NCBI RefSeq assembly: GCF_050624435.1
Contig: NC_134539.1
Coordinates: forward strand, 43,680,001-43,744,000
Direction: 5' to 3'
From: Tenrec ecaudatus
Taxonomy: Eukaryota > Chordata > Mammalia > Afrosoricida > Tenrecidae
Length of the DNA: 64,000 bases
Shown here piece after piece: positions 57,790-64,000 of this stretch. The translations under genes were made by a program, and so were the position numbers. Below the pieces are notes generated by a model that did no database searches, was not told where the DNA came from, and worked only from the letters and a program-made list of their open reading frames with translations. Position 1 is the first letter of the stretch, and each line of letters opens with the position of its first letter.

Positions 57790-58925
57790 CATTAGGTAAG
57801 ACATCAATTTATATGATCTATAGTTCAGAGGAGATCGAGGCTGTACATTTAAGTCTGGACATATTGATCAATTTAGAAGATATAGGAAGCTTTAGAGGTG
57901 AACAAATTCATCTGGGAAAAGAGGATAGACTGAGATGAAAAACCAAAAAAGAGAGACGTTAACAAAGAAGACTGAGAAGTAGAAGAAAAGAAATTGAAAG
58001 AAAATAATTTCGAAGTCACAAAGATAAAGTTTTGTGAGGTTAGGTGTGTTGAATGTTCCTGAAATTTTCAGGGAGCTTTTGTTTGAAGATTGTTCATTGG
58101 ATTTGAGGCAAGCAAGTTATTGGTCATCGGACTAAAGGTAATTCTGCTACTGAAGCTTGGGTAGAACGTATGTCTAGACACCATGTGTGAATTTTTTTTT
58201 AGGATGTTGCCTCTGAAGGAAGGCAGTTTCTATTAGAAGTTTATCAAATTGCAGATGATATCTTTTGTTCATGATTTGTCCAGACTATCAAATGATTGAA
58301 TTCATTGTATGCATCCTTATTCTGTGTACTCAAGATCTAATACATTCCTCAGTTCAGAATCAAAGTTTCATAGTATTTGTAAGTAAACGAATAAATGAGG
58401 ACTGAGAGACTGTCTTAGAGACTACTCTTTGGAAATGAGAAGGATGCAGTTAGAAAATACACAGGGCACTAGAAGATATTTTGTGGAGGAAATTATAATG
58501 TCACTTCCCATAACTGTCAGAGAGAAACTATGAGCTGAAAAAAACTTTATTCTCTGCTCTTCCATTTTCTGGAGAGTAATTTCACTGTGTCTCTTGGCTC
58601 CTTGAATCTTGCCCCTTCTTTTTGTCTCCAGTGTTGTTGGCTTCATTTTAGCCCTTATTACTCCTCAACTATTCGAAGGCGTCTTCTCCCTCAATCTATC
58701 TCTGGAATAAGGCCCTTAGGGCCTATGGCACTTTCCCTTCTATACTTCTATCTATAAATCAAAATAAAAATAGAATCTCATTACAATATACCAAATTAGT
58801 GCACCCTGATAATAGAAAGACATCCTTACACATCTCACTGTTGGAAACTACTGAGTGAATAATGCAGCTGACACGTACATTTTCATGATTTCGTGACACT
58901 TGCATGATTGGTCCCTTAATCATGA
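57790..58925. other. Unassigned non-coding sequence
   Basis: No transposon or exon recognised. Purine-rich text at 57880-58010 may be an old repeat. Confidence 0.4.
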
Positions 58926-58927
58926 GA

Positions 58928-59108
58928 TAAGGACTTCTGGTGATGCAGTGGGTCAACCCTCGGCTGCTAACCAACAGATCAGTGGTGTAAACCCACTAGC
59001 TGCTCTGCAGAAGAAAGCTGAGGCTGTCTGCTCCATCATGCCTTAGTTTCAGAAACCATAGGAAGCCATTCTGTTCTGTCTTATAGGATTGTGTTGCCTT
59101 GTAAAGGA
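58928..59108 (+). repeat. AfroSINE
   Basis: 'gacttctggtgatgcagtg', 'cggctgctaaccaacagatc' and 'agctgctctgcagaagaaag' form the head; 'agaaaccataggaagcc' and 'gtcttataggattgtg' the body. Confidence 0.8.
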
Positions 59109-59164
59109 CTTGAGGACCTTGGATTGAAGCATGGGCTTAAACTGCCTACCACTTTCCCTCTCAA

Positions 59165-59640
59165 CTGTGTCCCTCCAGGTCATCCTAATCCTGCTGTATG
59201 AAACCCTTCAATGACTCCCCTTAACACATAAAGAAAAGTGTATTCCCCAGCCTGACTTACAGGGTTTTCTCTTTTATGACCCCTGGCAACGCTCTGGTCT
59301 GAACTGAGATCACAGCCCACACATGCTCCAGTCATCCTGGGCTATTGGTAGTTCTCAGAATACCCAGGAGGTTCTCACATATGTCAAACTCTCTGCCTAG
59401 AATGTCCCTTTTCAATTTCTCCACTTACCTCATTTCTCCGTCTGCCAGACTCAGCTAAAACGAACCTTCTCTTTCAGTCCTCACGCAGGCTTAGTTCTTG
59501 TCCTTCCTCTGTGCCCACAGAGGTACACTCTGTATTTTGCCTAATGTAGCCTCTGAATTGAAATACCACTCGCTTGTTTATTTTCCTCATGATGAGAGCA
59601 AAGGTGCGTTGAACCTTTAATGAGCTTTGTACAACAAGTT
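59165..59640 (+). repeat. L2 LINE 3' region
   Basis: 'aaacccttcaatgactccc', 'ccagcctgacttacaggg', 'tctctgcctagaatgtcc' and 'cgcttgtttattttcctc' are successive L2 blocks in sense orientation. Confidence 0.7.
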
Positions 59641-59825
59641 ATGTATTATCATCATCATCAAATTCCCTGATAAGGTAAGAATTATTATTTTCTATATTTC
59701 ACAGTTAAGGAAATGAAGGCACAGTTACTTCTCTGAGGTCACATGGATGGCAACGACAGAACGGAAATGTGATGCAGACTGTCTGATCCTGCGATCCCTC
59801 CTCTAACTACTATACTAGATTGAGA
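59640..59825 (+). repeat. MIR SINE
   Basis: 'atatttcacagttaagga', 'aatgaaggcacagttac', 'ttctctgaggtcacatgg' and 'gcagactgtctgatcctg' are a good MIR match. Confidence 0.7.
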
Positions 59826-59829
59826 GTTT

Positions 59830-61975
59830 CTTGAGGGGAAGGGTGAACTTCATCCGTCTTTCTGTTCCCACATCTTTGCACATGCCAGTGATCATGAGAA
59901 CAGTCTGAATCAGGTCATGGTTCCCTTCCATTATCTCTCAGACATTGACAAGAAAATTAGATTCATTTTTTTCCCCATAATGATGAGGTAAACATAACAG
60001 GACAATAGCATGAATCACAAGGGATGAAGCATGGAAAGAGCTTCAGCATAGATTTGAAATGAGACTTCTTTGGTCTCATGTAAAGATCTTGAATGCATAA
60101 AAGTCAAGGGAATGGAGCATCTCAGATTTTACTCACTGTGAAGAGAAATGCTTTAGCTGCTAGGTCTGTGTAATGACGGAATTGGCTGCTTAGTAAGGTG
60201 ATGAACTCCCCATTCCCAAAGGTGTGCTAACTAAATCAGAAGGACTAAGTGATATGTAGCACAGGCATGCAGTGATCTAATATTGTGTTCTCTTGGCTAG
60301 CCTTAAAGCTTTTTTATGAACCTATGGGATAGAGTGTGTGTAGAAAATGAACTAAAATCTAAACAGACGAAGTGGTACATTTAAATTTTCCTGTTGGTGT
60401 AAATGAAAGCCTTTATTTATGGCAGGGCAACATTTGTTGAGGTTTAATTATTAAGTCAAAGAGTACATGAAGATGGGAATAAAGTAGTTTAAAGAATTTA
60501 CTGTGGAGGCTTTTCTCTCCAGATGGTCGGCACTTCCACGTTCTTGAGCCTCTTTACTTCTCCCATCTATCTTGGAAGGTTCTTGTTTTGTTTTGTTTTT
60601 TCCTGTGAGTGATGGGGTTCCCTGAAATGCAACCCTAGAGCACCTATATTGAGCGTAAGACAGGATCATGCGCAGAGTGCTCCAGGAGCCAAGGGCAGAA
60701 AGACATGAAAGTCAATCTCCCATGATTGGGAGAGCAGAATTCTGTAAATAAATGCTCAAATCCTGTGGAAAGAGTGGGTTATGAATGGGGGACTCCAACT
60801 CCAAAGGCAGGCTGAGAAAGCCCCACCACCTGTAAGAGAAGGATCTCTACATGTTGGTGGAAAATTTGAATTAAAAGAGGAAGGAATTCTTCCAGGAGTT
60901 TTTGGAAGCCCCCTTTGTATTTAGATGCCTGGGGTTTCCCCGCATAAACAGAAAATAAGGAGAGACCCAATAGTAGAGAAATACCTTCGGTGGACCCCCT
61001 GATAGCTGTCCTGACTGATAGCGCGAGTATCGGCCTGCTAACAGGTGCTGAGTCTTTGGCTATGGGCTGGGGAGACAGCCCACACTCCACAGCAGGACGG
61101 GTGAGTCTGGCATGAATGGGTCATTGAGAAGATTTTCTGAGATTCTGCAAGTTCAGAGAGCAAAGGGGGGGGAGAAAACGGGGACGGACAGTCTAACGAT
61201 GCCACAGGTGTGAATTGGCCACGAAGTTTCTCTTTATTACCATCTTGTTCTTCAAGAAATAAGGAACTTATGAGCAGCCTCTTTAAACCTTAAATTCTTT
61301 AAGGACAAAAATTCTTTCTCTATGCTTGTTTCTTTGGAGTATATCATAGGGTTCAATTGAATTTATAAATAAATGAAAGAAGAATAAATACTAATTTTAT
61401 GTGAGAAACCATATTAGACACTGGATAGAGAAGGAGATGAAATCCACAAATGAAGAAGGTAGCAAGAGCATTGTGTCAGGTGAGGAGGGTGGAGATACAC
61501 ACCTCGACACAATGAAAGCTGAAGCTGATTGTATAAGTTGCTTTTCTCTAAATGTGCATGTTGGAGGTGTGAGACTCGTATTTTTTTACTTTTCCGGATT
61601 GTTGATTTACTAAATCGACCATTTGAATGGTGTCTTAACATGTGAAAAGGCAGGAAAGGATAAATCATAATCTCACTGCTTGGCAAAAAACTGTTATTAT
61701 TACATTGGCATAGAGTTTTCCAGACTTCTCCTTTACAATTGTTTTCCTCACAATTGGTCTACTATTGTACCTAGAATGCTATATTTCCTTCTTCCATTCT
61801 TAGCATGTAGTTCAAATATTGCTTCTAAGCATGATGCATGGCTTACGGTTAGTCTTTTTAGGAGTGTGCCAGACATATTTAGCAATCCTTTTTCTGCTGC
61901 ACATTTAACTTCTTCATATTTTAAAAAACATCAGAATAACAGGACGAGCTGCTATCCACGATGTCAATTGTTCTA
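59830..61975. other. Unassigned non-coding sequence
   Basis: No transposon recognised with confidence. On the minus strand near 60829 an acceptor-like 'ccttctcttacag' precedes an open stretch, but no donor or family match follows. Confidence 0.35.
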
Positions 61976-61982
61976 GCACATC

Positions 61983-62118
61983 CACCACCTCACAGGCACA
62001 GGATGAGGCTTTCTGCTCCGCTCAAGGTTTACAGCCTCAGACACTCAAAGGAACAGCCCACTCTGTCCGATGGGGTTGCTATGATTAAATCAGGATCCAC
62101 TCACTGGTAGCAAGTTTG
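61983..62118 (+). repeat. AfroSINE, 5' truncated
   Basis: 'gcacaggatgaggctttc', 'aggaacagcccactctgtcc' and 'gatggggttgctatgatt' are the sense body; the tRNA-like head is absent. Confidence 0.7.
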
Positions 62119-62133
62119 GAATTTAAGTCCCAA

Positions 62134-62312
62134 AACTCACTGTCATTGAGTCCATTCTGACTTACAGTGACCCGACTGGACCAAAGAAACTTTTCCCTGT
62201 GGGGTTCCACCATTGTAAACCTTTCCTAGGCTAGAAAACTTCATCTTTCTCCAAAGAAGTGACTGATGGTTTCAAATTGCTGACCTTGGAGTTAGTGGCC
62301 CATTTCTAGAAA
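62134..62312 (-). repeat. AfroSINE
   Basis: 'aactcactgtcattgagtcc', 'cagtgacccgactggacc' and 'ggtttcaaattgctgacc' mark an antisense copy, tail to tail with the preceding + copy about 15 bases away. Confidence 0.78.
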
Positions 62313-62577
62313 AGTAACTCCCAGCCAGGAGGCAGAAACGTTCATTAGCACTGTTGACTTATACCAAATTGCCCGCAGGGACAAGTGAAGAACTAATTCA
62401 TACTCATTGGTTCTGAGTGCAAGTGTCTACCATAGCAAACAGTCTGACCCCTGTTAGTATAAAAACAGTATAAGCAGACTAGGGCCGATGGTATAAAGTC
62501 TATCCCAGTCCTCTGGACAGTAGAAGTACCAGATAAGGCAGCTATATTTAAATTTACATCATATGATTTTGCTCATA

Positions 62578-62725
62578 TTCCATTGTTGTCAGGTGCCCTC
62601 AAGTCATCTCTGACCCATAGCAACCCTAAGCACAACAGAGCAAAACACTGCTCTGTCCTCTGCCATCCTTGCCATTGTTCTTATGACTGAGCCCATTGAG
62701 ACCTGCTTGTCTAGGAGTTGGTCCC
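62578..62725 (-). mobile_element. RTE 3' end, part of an inverted-5' copy
   Basis: 'gttgtcaggtgccctcaag', 'gcaaccctaagcacaacag' and 'gccatccttgccattgttc' are the antisense 3' terminus. After about 62700 text is rearranged and then flips orientation. Confidence 0.75.
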
Positions 62726-62960
62726 ACTGTAGTGGCTTGTGCGTTGCTGTGATGCCGTGTGAAGCTCTGTCACTGGTGTTTTAAGTGCCAGCAGGGTCAC
62801 CCAAAGTGAACTGGTTTCAATGACCAAGAACAGACAACGAAGAAGGACTTGACACCTCACTTCAAAGGAGGGAGCCACGGAAAACCTTACGCATAACTTT
62901 GAAATGTATGAAATTAGCAAAACATTCATATAAAGGATTGATGGACACCATCAAGGATTG
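62725..62960 (+). mobile_element. RTE 5' end, inverted against the 3' end
   Basis: 'gtgcgttgctgtgatgccg', 'gtgccagcagggtcaccc' and 'ggagccacggaaaacc' are sense-strand 5' untranslated RTE text. Next to the minus-strand 3' end this gives the classical inverted-5' insertion layout. Confidence 0.7.
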
Positions 62961-63029
62961 AGATGACTCTAACATTGTTGATGACAAAATAAGACTACTT
63001 ATCACCTTCCAGAAGACAATTTGGGGTTT

Positions 63030-63240
63030 TCAAAAACCAAATCTCTCCCACAGCTGCCTAGTCATTGTAGACTCATAGGGACCTAGGCAGCACAGTAGAA
63101 CTGTCCCACAGGGTTTCCCGAGCAGTAAATCTGCGAGGACACAGGCACCACATCTCCCTATGGAGTCAATGAAGGGTTAGAACCATTAACCTTGTAGTTA
63201 ACAGCTGAGTGCTTTAACTACTGTATCACCAGAATTCCTT
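63030..63240 (-). repeat. AfroSINE
   Basis: 'gcctagtcattgtagactc', 'gcacagtagaactgtccc', 'cacagggtttcccgagc' and 'gtagttaacagctgagtgc' run from body to tRNA-like head on the minus strand. Confidence 0.8.
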
Positions 63241-63244
63241 AACT

Positions 63245-63645
63245 CGAGAATACATTTTAAGAAACAGAAATGACTATGCAATTTAATCTCTGAAAATACC
63301 CCATAAGAAACCAATCTAAAGGGTAAAAACAGCTACTCTCATCAAGGGATTAAATATCAAAAACATTTAAGCTGCCTATAAATATTTAACATACAGGGGA
63401 ATGTTTAAGTGAATGATACCATATCTACTCAATGAACTCGTGATGTCTCTAATTAAGTATATGATAAAATCATTGAAATTATGAAAAATACACTTTTATT
63501 TCTGCATTAAGGCTAACTATAAATACGTGGTGTCAATATAAGAATAGAATGGGAAAGAGTAGAAAAAATAAAGAAAACTGGCTTTGCTAATAAACATAAA
63601 GACACTGCATTTATCCTGTAATTTTAAGTTTGTTTATCATAATTT
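63245..63645 (+). repeat. Possible L1/HAL1 3' remnant
   Basis: 'acatacaggggaatgttta' and 'atgataccatatctactca' and 'aagtatatgataaaatcat' resemble the 3' region of an old L1/HAL1-type element. The match is weak. Confidence 0.35.
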
Positions 63646-63649
63646 GTTT

Positions 63650-64000
63650 CCTCCTTATTTTCAGCTCTATAAGGCAGTTCCATTTTGTTCCCCTTTCATC
63701 TCAAACCAAAGTATATAAACAACCCTTGAACTTCAAGGCACATACAAGTGTGGGATGCTTTTCAGGGTGAGGTCAAGGTCACAAGTCATGTGAGATCTTA
63801 AATAGAACCTCAACCTGAAAGAACCAACAACATCCCAGAGCAGTTTGCTCTCTCAGTTGCAGTGAAAATTCACTCCCCAGTCAGTTGAATGGAGATTCTG
63901 ACGTGCCTAGAGGAACTTCACGAAGTCTGGAAAGAATGTATTTGGCCACAAGGCTCCTGAGCTGGCAGCTGATCTCTAGGAAGAGAAAGAAATCCCAGAA
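63650..64000. other. Unassigned sequence at window end
   Basis: No repeat or gene recognised in the last 350 bases. Confidence 0.4.

Noticed and set aside
60779..61090. 103-codon minus frame next to an acceptor-like site near 60829
   Set aside because: The acceptor falls inside the frame and no matching donor follows; no family resemblance.
1..64000. CRISPR arrays, operons, tRNA or rRNA genes, phage or plasmid features
   Set aside because: None found. tRNA-like words all lie in AfroSINE heads, and direct repeats are microsatellites or transposon copies, consistent with a mammalian genome.

Overview
This is a stretch of mammalian nuclear DNA, and the repeat content points to an afrotherian (elephant, hyrax, tenrec, golden mole, aardvark or elephant-shrew group). 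Two repeat families carry that call. One is a tRNA-derived AfroSINE, with a 5' part near 'gtggttacacgttgggctg' and a 3' part near 'gggtcgctatgagtcgg'; about 20 copies are recognisable. The other is a BovB/RTE-clade LINE whose 3' end reads (antisense) '(GTT)n aggtgccatcgagtc'; about 11 pieces are recognisable. I recognised families by memory of their consensus, not by a search. The species cannot be fixed. No bacterial, phage or organelle feature is present, and nearly all open reading frames are short chance frames or decayed transposon fragments.

Layout. 0-6.9 kb: ancient eutherian repeat debris, several AfroSINEs, a 0.7-kb solo-LTR-like element (4235-4925) and AC and AT microsatellites. 6.9-12 kb: an almost full-length decayed RTE on + (6900-9640) with a fold-back end, then an old L1 ORF2 remnant on +. 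12-16 kb: unique sequence, one AfroSINE and a 3' half of an RTE on +. 16-22 kb: L1-3'UTR-like repeat, MIRs, a 0.55-kb young repeat with a 55-bp tandem duplication, and an LTR-like piece. 22-25.2 kb: an RTE on - carrying an inserted 0.5-kb repeat and an AfroSINE. 25.2-27.7 kb: the first clearly repeat-poor block. 27.7-35.9 kb: three more - strand RTE copies with L2, MIR, L1 and AfroSINE pieces. 35.9-39.9 kb: a second repeat-poor block with a TG/AG microsatellite. 39.9-44.1 kb: an ERV 3' LTR with an adjoining polypurine tract, an internally deleted RTE, an L1 3' end, and a non-autonomous hAT-like element with a perfect 8-bp target duplication. 44.1-48.5 kb: nested AfroSINEs, a short RTE deletion derivative and a long L1-3'UTR-like copy.

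48.6-48.8 kb holds the only convincing exon, 152 nt on the minus strand with strong splice signals and one open frame; the gene is not recognised. 52.3-57.8 kb contains two RTE copies, the second (53848-57785) near full length and carrying three later insertions. 57.8-64 kb: mostly unique or ancient sequence with L2, MIR and AfroSINEs, and an RTE copy with an inverted 5' segment (62578-62960).

There is no operon-like gene collaboration to describe. The biological content is a layered record of retrotransposition (ancient MIR/L2/L1, then ERV LTRs, the RTE, AfroSINEs and younger repeats), probably inside or beside the intron of an unidentified minus-strand gene. Repeat boundaries are eye-judged, good to roughly 10-30 bases unless a target duplication is stated.
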